Part shown: positions 8,456 through 17,302 of the stretch, piece after piece
How positions within the stretch are numbered: the first letter of the stretch is position 1
How the letters are laid out: each line of letters opens with the position of its first letter
Assembly (NCBI GenBank): GCA_963790545.1
Contig: CAWBPA010000019.1
Span: 224,637-288,636, forward strand
Length of the DNA: 64,000 bases
DNA from: DATBJG01 sp963790545
GTDB lineage: Bacteria; Acidobacteriota; Vicinamibacteria; Vicinamibacterales; JAMQPK01
Direction: 5' to 3'
Notes under the pieces: generated by a model
The model's database searches: none
Told to the model about the DNA's origin: nothing
What the model saw: only the letters and a program-made list of their open reading frames with translations
Program-made: the position numbers and the translations under genes

Positions 8456-10846
8456 GTGGGATCCACAGTTCGTTCAAGCATCCTGCGGGGCGCAGCCGCT
8501 GCATGCATGCTCTGCTGCTGTTGCGGCGAAGGTTCTCGCACAAAGTGAGGCGACCATCGGGGCAGGCCGTCACCGCCGCTGATGGGTCGGCGCTGCCCGG
8601 TGCAACCGATGACGCTGAAGTCCTTATCGAGCCGGCGAAGTTCGAGATCTCCGCTCGACGGAAGCCGGGCGGTTCATCGTCCAGCAGGTATGCCGGGTGA
8701 AGTACGTGCTGTCGGGGTCGGCCGAGGGGTTTTCGCCACGCGAATTGCAGTTCACGCTCGAGCCTCGAGAAATCAAGGTCGTTACGCTGCCGTTCGACGT
8801 TGAGCCGTCTCGAGGTCAACGTTCAGGTCACGGCTGAAGGCGTCTCGAAGCTTGAGCACACACTCGCCAAGTTCGACGGTCTCGTAAACGAGCTCAGCAA
8901 TTCGAAACCCTGACCGCGAGTCAGCAGACGAACCTGACCGATGCGATCGTGACGGCGGCGCCCGGCATGATTCGCGGTCACGACGACTTCGTCCACATCC
9001 GTGGTCACGAGGTCGCGTTGAATCCGGTCATCAATGGCGTGTCCTTCTGGGAGAATCCGCATTTCCTGTTGTCTCCAGGGCTCAGTCCACTCGTCGATCG
9101 ATACGGCGAATGTCATGACAGGTGGCTTCTCGGCCGAGTACGGCAATCGTTTCGGTGGCGTCGTTGACATCGTCACCAAGTCCGGGCTGCGGATGCAGCA
9201 CGACGGGGTTCGTGTCGGCCAGCGGAGGCCAGGCGGGACGTGGAAATGCGACGGGCGAAATCGGCGGGCATCGCAACCGCTTTGGTTACTACGTGTTCGG
9301 ATCGATGTTCACATCGGATCGTTTTCTGAGTCCGCCCGATCCAGTGGCCATCCACGACAGCGGGACCGGTGGGCACGGCTTTGCCCAGCTCGACGTGAAC
9401 CTTGCTGGATCTGGCGCGTTGAGAATCGTGGTGATGGGTGATGGCGACAATTTCGAGATTCCAAAGACTCCGCTCGATGTCGAGCAGCGGCCCCTGGCAA
9501 ATGCCGAAGAGCGGAACCGCCAGCAGACATCCATCATCGGATGGACGAAAGCTTCGTCGAACGTCGCCATCGGTGCCTCGTTCTATCAGCGCTGGTCGAG
9601 TTCACGGCTGTCACCGGCGGCCGGGCCGTTGACCGCTGCCGCCGCATTCGATCGTGAGCTGCTGACGATTGGCGGCAAGGCCGACGTGACGCGTTTCGCA
9701 GGTAGGCACGTCGATAAAAGCAGGAATTGACGCGGTTCGCCTGCGTCCCGACGAGGTGCTGTCGTACAACTATTCCGGTTACCGCACGTTGACGCACCTG
9801 CGCGAGTGGCCCCATGTCCATGTCACGGGTGACCCGGTGAATTTTGCCGACCGGCAATCTGGCGGTCAGATCAGTGCCTACCTGCAGGACGGGATCCAGT
9901 TTGGCGATCGTGTGACGGCCGACCTTGGTGTGCGACTCGATCATTACAGTCTGGTCACGACGGCCACCGAGGCCAGTCCGCGCGTCAATCTCGCGGTTCG
10001 GGTCGGTAGGAACGCCGTCGTCCACGCGTCGTACAACCACTTCTTCGTGCCGCCGCCCATCGAGGGCATCCTCACGAGTAGTGCCGGTCTGACCCAGCGG
10101 ATTCGCGAAATTGGTGTGGCTCTGCCGGCGCTCTGGAAGCGACGACGGAGCATCAGGTCGAGTTGGGGGGATCCACGGTGGCCGGGCCGGTGCGGCTTGC
10201 AGTGACCGGTTATTACCGCGCATCCGACAATCCCGTGCACACCACCGTGTGGCCCGATTCGCGTATTTATTCGTACGCAAGCTTCGATCGCGGCCGCGCC
10301 CACGGTCTCGAGGTGAGGGCCGAAGTACCGTCGCTCTCGCGGTATGGCGTTACAGGCTATCTCAACTACGCACTCGGACGGGTGAATTTCTACAACCCGG
10401 TCACGGGCGGGTTTGTCACGGAAGCGGAGCACATCACAGACACCAACCGCTTCCTCGCTCCCATGGATCAGACGCACACATTCACGAGCGGCTTGACGTA
10501 TCGCCATGCGCGGAGCGGTGCCTGGGCGGGGACCATTCTGGAGTACGGCAGCGGCACGCCGATGGGTCATGGAGTAGGAGGTCACGAGCACACCGCGGGA
10601 GAAGCCGATCACGAGGACGCCACTTCATCGGGTGGCGCCGCTCGCATACCGGGGCACTTCACCGCGAATCTGTCGTTCGGGATTGATCTCCTGCGGTCGG
10701 GCAATGCCCGTGGAAAGCTCTCGTTCCAGCTCGACATTGAGAACATCACCGACAATGTCTATTTGATTGCGCAGGAGGGCGAGTTTTCGCCGGCACAGTA
10801 CGCGATTCCACGACTCGTGTTGGCCACGGCGCGGTACCGGTTCTGA
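8456..10846 (+). pseudogene. TonB-dependent receptor broken by about ten frameshifts
   Basis: A full receptor can be rebuilt only by switching frames about ten times, in the order 2-0-1-2-0-1-0-1-2-0-2 between 8456 and about 10160. After that the last 227 codons are intact. Recovered parts are a signal peptide, a carboxypeptidase-regulatory-like domain (AADGSALPGAT; EGFSPRELQF), a plug (LTDAIVTAAPGMIRGHDD; GGFSAEYGNRFGGVVDIV) and a barrel ending in ARYRF. The proposed GTG start at 8456 follows GGAGGGGG. A His-rich loop (HGVGGHEHTAGEADHED) near 10570 suggests metal transport, in keeping with the upstream cupredoxin and Met/His-rich genes. The shift density is far above that elsewhere in the window, so either true decay or local low-quality consensus is possible. 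Confidence 0.75.
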
Positions 10847-10880
10847 TTCCGTCAGGTCGATTTTGAACGGTGATGCCCTC

Positions 10881-10905
10881 GCGGGGGCTAAAGCCCCCGC
10901 GCTAC
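10881..10905 (+). repeat. REP-like palindrome, GCGCTAC-ending copy
   Basis: GCGGGGGCTAAAGCCCCCGC stem-loop followed by GCTAC. It forms a pair with the oppositely oriented copy at 10949-10973. The pair lies between the convergent ends of the receptor and the PepSY gene. Confidence 0.75.
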
Positions 10906-10916
10906 GAGTGTGGGCG

Positions 10917-12560
10917 CTACGCGTGCGGGCGTTGAGCGGTGCTGACCTGTAGCGCGGGGGCTTTAGCCCCCGCCCCCGCGACACCGGCTTCCACGGAATC
11001 GTCGCCTTCCCACGCACCGGCGTGCCGTACGGTCCGCGCGCCACGACCCAATCGTTTGACGCCCAAATACAATCCAATCCCGCTCGAAGCGAGGCCGCCA
11101 AGACTCAACAGAATCATGCCGATGTCCCACAGCGGCCGCTTCTGATACCAGAAGGAAAAATCCAGACTGTGGAGTCCGTTGTACAGCCAGCGTTCGACAC
11201 GCGCCAATCGAGGGACCTGAGAGAGGAGCTGGCTCATCTCCGGATCGATGTAGAACCAGGTTTGAGCCGGATCGTTGAATTTTACGCGCAGCACCGGCAA
11301 CGGTGTCTGTCGCCCTCGCGAATAGTAGTAGGAGTCGTATTCAGTGAGCAGTTGCGATTCGATGATGGTCGCGTCAGGAACCGCCGTGCGTAGCCGCGTC
11401 ATTAATGAGTCGACGGTAAACGGGTCGCGTCGGATCTCGAGCGTTGTGGCAGAGATCAGCAGTCGATCGGGTTCAGCCCTTCCGGTCACGTAGTACGGTT
11501 GATGGAGCCGTTCCGGTCGTTTCTCTCCGCGATCCGCGTCTGGAGCATGTCGTACGACGTAGTACGGGTCGTCCTGGATTTTCACGAACTCGACTTCTTT
11601 GATGGCCCGCCCCTCGAGGAGGTTGGCCCAGGTTGTCGGATCCATTCTCTGAAACTGCGCGAGATCCAAAGGACCGCCCGTGAACAGCTCGCTCCTGACT
11701 TCCAGGCCTCGTGCGTTCGTCCAGGCGAAAGGCTCCATCGACAAAAGACCGCTGAAGACCCACGTCAGCGTGAAGACTCCAAAGACCACGCCGGTGACGT
11801 AGTGCCAGCGCATCCAACCCGAGTAGGGGACAGACGACCGCCGGATGGGGCGCGACCATCTGAACTGTGTGACGCCAAGAATCAGTCCAATGACCGCGAG
11901 CACGCAGCCGAGCCCCGCAGCCCACACGACGATGCGGTACCAGAGCGGCTGGTTCAACCGAAGCGGCGCAAAGTACAGCCAATGTGGAATCGTCCCTATC
12001 CATGCCAGCGCGCGACCACGACGTGTGGTCATGACCGTGACTTCACCGAGCGGCGCGGAGACATAGAGTTCGGTGCCAGCGGTGTCGCTCACCGCAAACT
12101 TATGGAGAGGCATCTGGCGACGCCCCTGGGTCAGCGTCCACTGATCGGGGCGCGTGAGCGTTCGGACATAGCGCACCTGGTTGTCAGGAAGGCTCATGAA
12201 CCGGCTGGCGACGGTACGAGCCTCTATCTCACCGACCTCATCGAACAGCTCCCCGGTGTCCGCAAAAACTGTCGCGGCCCCTGGGAAGCGATACGCAGGC
12301 CGACCCATCACACTCAACAGAACGACGCGCTCAGGCATGCTTCCGAGTTCGGCACGTTCGGCGGCATCCGCCGGAGCAATGCGAACACCGGACACATCCA
12401 GCGCTGGAAGCCGGTCGCGGCGCAGCTCAGGAGTCAGGCGCGGCATGCCTCCCGCGTACATCATCACAATGCCCGACGCGAACCAGACCACAAACAGCAG
12501 GCTCAGCGCGATGCCCAGGTAGCGGTGAATCAGGATGAGCCACTTGCGCAAGATCGTCAT
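10917..12560 (-). CDS. PepSY-associated transmembrane protein
   Basis: 547 residues. It opens with a TM helix (LILIHRYLGIALSLLFVVWFAS), has two central TM segments (VVWAAGLGCVLAVIGLIL and YVTGVVFGVFTLTWVFSGLL) and a C-terminal one (IGMILLSLGGLASSGIGLYL), with large periplasmic loops containing PepSY-like segments. Such proteins often accompany TonB receptors for iron, heme or copper, and some act as ferric-siderophore reductases; that role is inference here. It converges on the broken receptor gene. The C-terminal tail GAGAKAPALQ is encoded by a REP-like palindrome, so the ancestral stop was probably slightly earlier. Confidence 0.8.
   Translation of the reverse strand: MTILRKWLILIHRYLGIALSLLFVVWFASGIVMMYAGGMPRLTPELRRDRLPALDVSGVRIAPADAAERAELGSMPERVVLLSVMGRPAYRFPGAATVFADTGELFDEVGEIEARTVASRFMSLPDNQVRYVRTLTRPDQWTLTQGRRQMPLHKFAVSDTAGTELYVSAPLGEVTVMTTRRGRALAWIGTIPHWLYFAPLRLNQPLWYRIVVWAAGLGCVLAVIGLILGVTQFRWSRPIRRSSVPYSGWMRWHYVTGVVFGVFTLTWVFSGLLSMEPFAWTNARGLEVRSELFTGGPLDLAQFQRMDPTTWANLLEGRAIKEVEFVKIQDDPYYVVRHAPDADRGEKRPERLHQPYYVTGRAEPDRLLISATTLEIRRDPFTVDSLMTRLRTAVPDATIIESQLLTEYDSYYYSRGRQTPLPVLRVKFNDPAQTWFYIDPEMSQLLSQVPRLARVERWLYNGLHSLDFSFWYQKRPLWDIGMILLSLGGLASSGIGLYLGVKRLGRGARTVRHAGAWEGDDSVEAGVAGAGAKAPALQVSTAQRPHA
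10949..10973 (-). repeat. REP-like palindrome inside the 3' end of the PepSY gene
   Basis: GTAGCGC followed by a GGGGGCTTTAGCCCCC stem-loop. It is translated in the PepSY frame as GAGAKAPALQ, so the last ~20 residues of that protein derive from the repeat. The stop codon (CTA on the plus strand at 10917) lies in repeat-like sequence just beyond. Confidence 0.75.
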
Positions 12561-12633
12561 ACCGGCTCCGTTTCAGATGTCCGTGGCGTGGCTCCATCTT
12601 AACCGGTTGGGGAAGATGAGTGGCACCGCATGT

Positions 12634-12639
12634 TATAAT
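12634..12639 (+). promoter_or_regulatory. Candidate -10 box upstream of the cobalamin riboswitch
   Basis: TATAAT about 10 bp before the start of the riboswitch fold. No good -35 hexamer is seen at 17 bp. Transcription would begin near 12646, consistent with the riboswitch forming the first part of the leader. Confidence 0.45.
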
Positions 12640-12649
12640 CCGCGCCCTT

Positions 12650-12835
12650 AACGACGCCTCCCTGGTGAAACGGGAAGTGGGTGAGAGGCCCACACGGTCC
12701 CGCCACTGTAAGCGGGGAGCGGTTGCTCGCCACAACGACTCTCGATGAGTCGCGTCACTGTGCCTGACCGGCATGGGAAGACGAAAGAGCCGCCGCCAGG
12801 ATCCGCGAGTCAGGACACCGAATTGCCAGGCACGT
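12650..12835 (+). promoter_or_regulatory. Cobalamin (adenosylcobalamin) riboswitch
   Basis: Shows the conserved order of a B12 aptamer: GGTGAAACGGGAA at 12664-12676, a variable arm, GCCACTG at 12702-12708 followed by TAAGCGGGGAG, a long peripheral arm, and the closing GCGAGTCAGGACACC near 12805-12819. A small hairpin TTCCGTC-CTTC-GACGGAA (about 12845-12861) and a second GC-rich one just upstream of the AGGAG at 12885 are candidate expression-platform elements. It lies about 60 bp before the BtuB-like receptor gene, so cobalamin should repress that gene and probably the downstream cytochrome. Confidence 0.93.
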
Positions 12836-12895
12836 CCCTATCCTTCCGTCCTTCGACGGAAGACCGGCGCGTGGCTACGCCGGAAAGGAGATTCG

Positions 12896-15307
12896 ATGTC
12901 TGGACGTCTTTCGCCTCGCTTTTTCCCTTTCTTGTTCGTTTGGCTCGCAACGTTTGCGTCTGGGGTGGATCAGTTGCGCGCGCAAGCACCCGACCAGGGC
13001 CCGAGCGTGACTGTTACAGGTACGGTGACCGATCGTTCCGGGGGCCTGCTGCCGGGGACAGCAATCGAAGCCATCATCGGGAGCCGGACAGTCGCAACCA
13101 CAAGGACCGGCCCGGACGGGCGATACCGCCTCGACGTGCCGGCCGGTGTCCTGGTTGAATTGCGCGCGCGGCGGGACGGCTTTTCCGCTCAGACCGTCGA
13201 ACTGCAGACCGTCTCCGCGCGAACCGAACGTGACATCGTGCTGGGCATCGGGTCCGTGACGGACACCGTGGTGGTCACGGCGTCCCGAACCGCGGAGAGT
13301 CTGGCGACAAGCACCGAATCGATTTCAGTGTTGGACACGGTTGATATTGCATCGCTCGGCAGCAGCCAGCTCGGTGACATCGTGCGCTGGGTTCCCGGGC
13401 TCAACGTCGAGAGCACCGGCCGTGAAGGTGCACAGGCGTCGCTCTTCGCGCGGGGCGGTGAATCGGACTACAACCTGGTGCTCGTTGACGGCGTTCGCGT
13501 CAACAACAGCGGCGGTCAGTTCGATTTCAGCCGGATCTCGGGCGCAGAAATCGCGCGCGTCGAGGTCGTGCGCGGCGCGCAGTCCGCGCTGTATGGGTCT
13601 GACGCGATTGGTTCCGTGGTGCAGGTGTTTACGAGACGTGCCGGCCCTTCCGATCGACCCGAGATCTCCGGTTCCGTCGAGGGTGGAAGCCTGAATACCT
13701 GGCGAGGCGACCTGCACTTGCTCGGCGGCGCCCGCAACCGATTGGACTACCACGCCGGTATTTCGTTTCGGGGAAGCGACGGAGCTTTCGGGGAAGTTTT
13801 GCCGGAACCCGACCGCTTCGACGAGACGGATGTGAACGGCAACGTCGGTATCGTTCTCGATGAACGCGCGACCCTGCGCACAGGTGTGCGCTACAGCAAC
13901 GCGAATGGTCGCGCCGTAGGGCCCACCGCGTATGGTGCCCGCGATACGGGGACCGCCGCCGACACCGAAGACCTTTCGTGGCATCTGAACTTCTCTCACG
14001 TTGCGACCTCGCGCATCGACCAGACAGCAACCGTCGCATACTTCCGTTCTGCGCGTGTTGCCGAAGATCGGGTCGTCGATCCAGCCTACAACGTCTATGC
14101 CGTGCTCGAGGGAACACCCGGCGCAATCTTCCCGAATAGCCCGCGCCTGGTGCGGCTCTTGAATCAGGAGGAGTTCACTGCGCTCCAGACAAACTCAACC
14201 CCTCTCGGGCCTCAGCGGTTTCTGGCGCGGACCGCGTTTCCACGCGGCGACTTTCTTTCCACGTTCGAAAGCCAGTTCCGTCGGCCGGCCGTGCGGTACC
14301 AAGCCAATGTCACGTGGCTTCGCACCCAGGTCCTGAGTGCCGGTTACGAGTACGAGCGAGAAAGCGATCCGTTGAACGCCAGCTTCCTCGTCCAGAATCA
14401 TGCGTACTTCGTCCAGCAGCAGTTCAACGGCCGCGATCGATGGTTTGCAGGAATCGGCGCTCGTGTGAACGACAATTCGCGGTACGGGACGGAGGTGATT
14501 CCCAAGCTGTCGTTGGGGGGCTACCTGCGCCCGTTCAGCGATAGTCCTGTCTCGTCGATCAAGGCGTTTACGAATGTCGGAAAAGGCATCAAGAACCCTG
14601 TCTTTGGAGAGCTCTACAGCTCGGCCTTTACCGATGGGAATCCCAACCTTCATCCCGAACGTGCGCGCACCTTTGATGTCGGCACCGAGATGACGTTCAT
14701 TGACCAGCGTTGGCTGGTCCGTGTCACCTACTTCAACAACCACTTCAAAGACCAGGTGGCGTTCCGTTCGACAGGTTTCGGTCCCGACGGGCGCCCCGAC
14801 TTCCTGAACATCGATGGTTCGAAGTCGAACGGTTGGGAGGTGGAAGCCGCGCTGCAGCGGCCGATGGCGGGTCTCACGGCCAGTGCAGGCTATGCGCTGG
14901 TCGACACGGAAGTTGTCTCGTTCGTCAGCACCAGCGAGCAGTTCCAGCCCGGGCAGCCTTTACTGCGGCGGCCAAAACATTCCGGATCAGTCCGCCTTTC
15001 ATATGTGCGGAGACGCGCGAGCATCAACTTCGATCTGCGCGCCGTAGGTCAGCGACACGACGCGGCGTTCCTGGGTTTGGTCGCCGTTCCGTCGCCGCAA
15101 TTCCCGGCAGGCCGCGTCGTGGACATCACGGTCAACCCTGGGTACACACTGTTCGGCCTCGGCGGCGAGGTCCGACTGTCAGAGGATTTGACGGTATTTG
15201 TGAGGGTGGACAATCTGAGCGATACCACGTACGAGAGCGTGCTGGGGTTCCCGGGTCTTCCACGGACGGCAAGATTGGGCGCGCGGTTCAATTTTGGCGG
15301 GCGATAG
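12896..15307 (+). CDS. BtuB-like TonB-dependent outer-membrane receptor
   Basis: 803 residues with a signal peptide (FFPFLFVWLATFASGV..AQAP), a carboxypeptidase-regulatory-like domain (GTVTDRSGGLLPGTAIEA), a TonB-box-like segment (SVTDTVVVTASR), a plug domain (LGDIVRWVPGLNV; VRGAQSALYGSDAIGSVVQV) and a barrel ending in GARFNFGGR. The start at 12896 has AGGAG at optimal spacing; the upstream open frame runs through the riboswitch. Control by a cobalamin riboswitch makes corrinoid uptake the most likely role. The gene is intact, unlike the receptors at 8.5 and 19.4 kb. The next gene starts directly at its stop codon. Confidence 0.9.
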   Translation: MSGRLSPRFFPFLFVWLATFASGVDQLRAQAPDQGPSVTVTGTVTDRSGGLLPGTAIEAIIGSRTVATTRTGPDGRYRLDVPAGVLVELRARRDGFSAQTVELQTVSARTERDIVLGIGSVTDTVVVTASRTAESLATSTESISVLDTVDIASLGSSQLGDIVRWVPGLNVESTGREGAQASLFARGGESDYNLVLVDGVRVNNSGGQFDFSRISGAEIARVEVVRGAQSALYGSDAIGSVVQVFTRRAGPSDRPEISGSVEGGSLNTWRGDLHLLGGARNRLDYHAGISFRGSDGAFGEVLPEPDRFDETDVNGNVGIVLDERATLRTGVRYSNANGRAVGPTAYGARDTGTAADTEDLSWHLNFSHVATSRIDQTATVAYFRSARVAEDRVVDPAYNVYAVLEGTPGAIFPNSPRLVRLLNQEEFTALQTNSTPLGPQRFLARTAFPRGDFLSTFESQFRRPAVRYQANVTWLRTQVLSAGYEYERESDPLNASFLVQNHAYFVQQQFNGRDRWFAGIGARVNDNSRYGTEVIPKLSLGGYLRPFSDSPVSSIKAFTNVGKGIKNPVFGELYSSAFTDGNPNLHPERARTFDVGTEMTFIDQRWLVRVTYFNNHFKDQVAFRSTGFGPDGRPDFLNIDGSKSNGWEVEAALQRPMAGLTASAGYALVDTEVVSFVSTSEQFQPGQPLLRRPKHSGSVRLSYVRRRASINFDLRAVGQRHDAAFLGLVAVPSPQFPAGRVVDITVNPGYTLFGLGGEVRLSEDLTVFVRVDNLSDTTYESVLGFPGLPRTARLGARFNFGGR

Positions 15308-16759
15308 ATGGCCTCGAGAGGTGGATTGGCGTTCATCGTTGTGGCTCTTCTCCTCGTGGGAAGAGCCACGCACTCTCAACAAGCCGTCCCTCGAGCATGG
15401 GATGAACACGAGTTGGACAGGTTCGAGGTGCCGCTGGTGCATGCCGAGGCATCACCCAGACACGTGGCGCCGGACTACTACTACCGCATTCCTGTCAGAC
15501 CAATTTACAAGAGCTATCCGATCTACGCGCCTGGGCATGAACCACCCGAATACCTGGCGTGGCTCGAAGCCCGGGAGCCCGAAGTGGTCTTCGAGGCCTC
15601 CAAGCTGCAATCGGATGCCGAATGGATAGCGGCCGGTGAGCTCGTGTTCGATGCGCCAATCGGATTTAGTGCGTCGTTCACGCTTTCCCAGGTCCGCGAT
15701 CGTTCGTGGTATGACCTTCACAACGTGCCCGTGACCAATGACGGCATCATGCCGTTCTCGCGGTACGTCATCCGCAGGAAAGGGGTCGTTGAGGTCGGAA
15801 GTGGCGCATGTCTCATGTGCCATGCGCGCGTCATGCCCGACGGTTCACTGCTCAAGGGCGCGCAGGGCAACTTTGCTGTCGATCGCATTCTTGCGGCCAA
15901 CATGCGAGTGCAGGCCGAACGGTCGGGCGATTCTCGGGCTCTGCTGGAGTCAATTCGGCTCGGTCAGCGGACCTTCTTTTCAATGCCGTGGTTGCAGCCG
16001 GACCCCGCGGCCAGAATTTCGAAGATGTCGCTCGAGGAAATCGCCGCAGCGTACGCAGCAATCCCTCCCGGCGTTTCGACCCGGGTCAACCTCAACGTGT
16101 TCACTCCGGCTCAGATTCCGGACTTGATTGGCGTGGCCAATCTCAAACATCTCGATCACACCGGGGTCGTTCTTCAGCGCTCGATTGCCGATCTGATGCG
16201 CTATGTGGCCCTTGTGCAGGGAGCCAATTCACTGGACACATTTGGAAAATTCGCATTGCTCGATCCCCTTCCCAATCCAACGAGCCTGCAGCGCTACAGC
16301 GACGAGCAGTTGTTCGCGCTCGGCCGGTTTGTCTATGCGCTGAAGCCTCCGCCCAACCCGAATCCATTCGACGAACGAGCCGAACGAGGGCGCGCACTGT
16401 TTCGAAGTGAGGGCTGTGACCTTTGTCACACGCCACCGCTGTACACGAGCAACATGTTGACGCCGGTCGATGGATTCAGGGTGCCGGCAGATCATTTTGA
16501 CAAGTACGGCATCATCGATCGCTCGGTCGGCACCGATCCAGACCTCGCGCTGCGCACGCGCAAAGGGACGGGATACTACAAAGTGCCGTCACTGAGAGGG
16601 GTGTGGTATCGCGGCCCGCTCCAGCACGCCGGGGCGGTGCAGAATCTCGAAGAATGGTTCGATCCGGCCAGGCGCGATCGCGTGCCAGGCCACCCGTTTG
16701 GTCTGGCGCTGACGCCGGACGACCGTGGCGCGTTGATCGCGTTCTTGAAAACGCTCTGA
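15308..16759 (+). CDS. Exported di-heme cytochrome c, peroxidase/thiol-oxidase-like
   Basis: 483 residues with a signal peptide (GLAFIVVALLLVGRATHSQ) and two c-type heme motifs, CLMCH near residue 165 and CDLCH near residue 375. The C-terminal half resembles di-heme cytochrome c peroxidase/MauG-like proteins (ALFRSEGCDLCHTPP; SLRGVWYRGPLQHAGAV; LTPDDRGALIAFLKTL). The ATG follows the receptor stop directly, implying translational coupling and shared control by the cobalamin riboswitch. A heme protein in a B12-controlled unit is unusual; its substrate is unknown. Confidence 0.8.
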   Translation: MASRGGLAFIVVALLLVGRATHSQQAVPRAWDEHELDRFEVPLVHAEASPRHVAPDYYYRIPVRPIYKSYPIYAPGHEPPEYLAWLEAREPEVVFEASKLQSDAEWIAAGELVFDAPIGFSASFTLSQVRDRSWYDLHNVPVTNDGIMPFSRYVIRRKGVVEVGSGACLMCHARVMPDGSLLKGAQGNFAVDRILAANMRVQAERSGDSRALLESIRLGQRTFFSMPWLQPDPAARISKMSLEEIAAAYAAIPPGVSTRVNLNVFTPAQIPDLIGVANLKHLDHTGVVLQRSIADLMRYVALVQGANSLDTFGKFALLDPLPNPTSLQRYSDEQLFALGRFVYALKPPPNPNPFDERAERGRALFRSEGCDLCHTPPLYTSNMLTPVDGFRVPADHFDKYGIIDRSVGTDPDLALRTRKGTGYYKVPSLRGVWYRGPLQHAGAVQNLEEWFDPARRDRVPGHPFGLALTPDDRGALIAFLKTL

Positions 16760-16786
16760 ACTGAAAACTGAAAACTGAAAACTAAA
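16760..16786. repeat. Short tandem repeat ACTGAAAA
   Basis: Three to four copies of ACTGAAAA right after the cytochrome stop, between convergent genes. It is one of about a dozen short 7-9-mer tandem arrays that mark gene ends in this window. Confidence 0.6.
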
Positions 16787-17293
16787 CTAGGACCCTCCGA
16801 TCTGCTGTTTCTCGATACGACCGAACATGTGGCCCCCGACTTCCCCGTGCTGCCACGTGCCTGCGTAGCGGTCACCGTAGAAAAAGACACGCACCGAGAA
16901 CGTACCCATTGAGGGAATCGTGTAGTCGGTCATCATGATCACGGGTGTGTCGCCGACCCACCGCATGGGCACTGTGATTGGCAGCGAGACATCGATTGTC
17001 CCGTACCGCACGCGCGTGTTGAACCGCCAGCGGTCGTCTCCCACCTTCTCCACACTCGAAATGTCGTAACGATCAGGGTTACGTGTTCGATCCTCGCGAC
17101 CCGCGATGGTGAACTCGCCGACGAGCGCGACGCCGCGCATCTGCTCGGCAAACCGCCGCTCGAGGTCGGTCAGGGAGGCCTCGTCGACGGCGGCTCCGAT
17201 CCCGACCGTGGCCACGACCCAGCCAACCGTAAACATCAGAAGCATCAACAGGACTGTGGCTACAAGCCACGGAAGTCGTCTCAGCGCTGCCAT
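16787..17293 (-). CDS. Conserved hypothetical single-pass membrane protein
   Basis: 168 residues. One N-terminal TM helix (LVATVLLMLLMFTVGWVVATV) is followed by a soluble domain rich in beta strands (WRFNTRVRYGTIDVSLPI; SVRVFFYGDRYAGTW). No catalytic motif or named family is recognised. It lies 9 bp downstream of the MFS gene on the same strand and is probably co-transcribed with it. Confidence 0.65.
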   Translation of the reverse strand: MAALRRLPWLVATVLLMLLMFTVGWVVATVGIGAAVDEASLTDLERRFAEQMRGVALVGEFTIAGREDRTRNPDRYDISSVEKVGDDRWRFNTRVRYGTIDVSLPITVPMRWVGDTPVIMMTDYTIPSMGTFSVRVFFYGDRYAGTWQHGEVGGHMFGRIEKQQIGGS

Positions 17294-17302
17294 CTGCCCT
17301 CC

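Noticed and set aside
11499..12602. 367-codon plus-strand open frame
   Set aside because: Antisense to the PepSY membrane protein gene; high Arg/Pro content and no signal or family motif.
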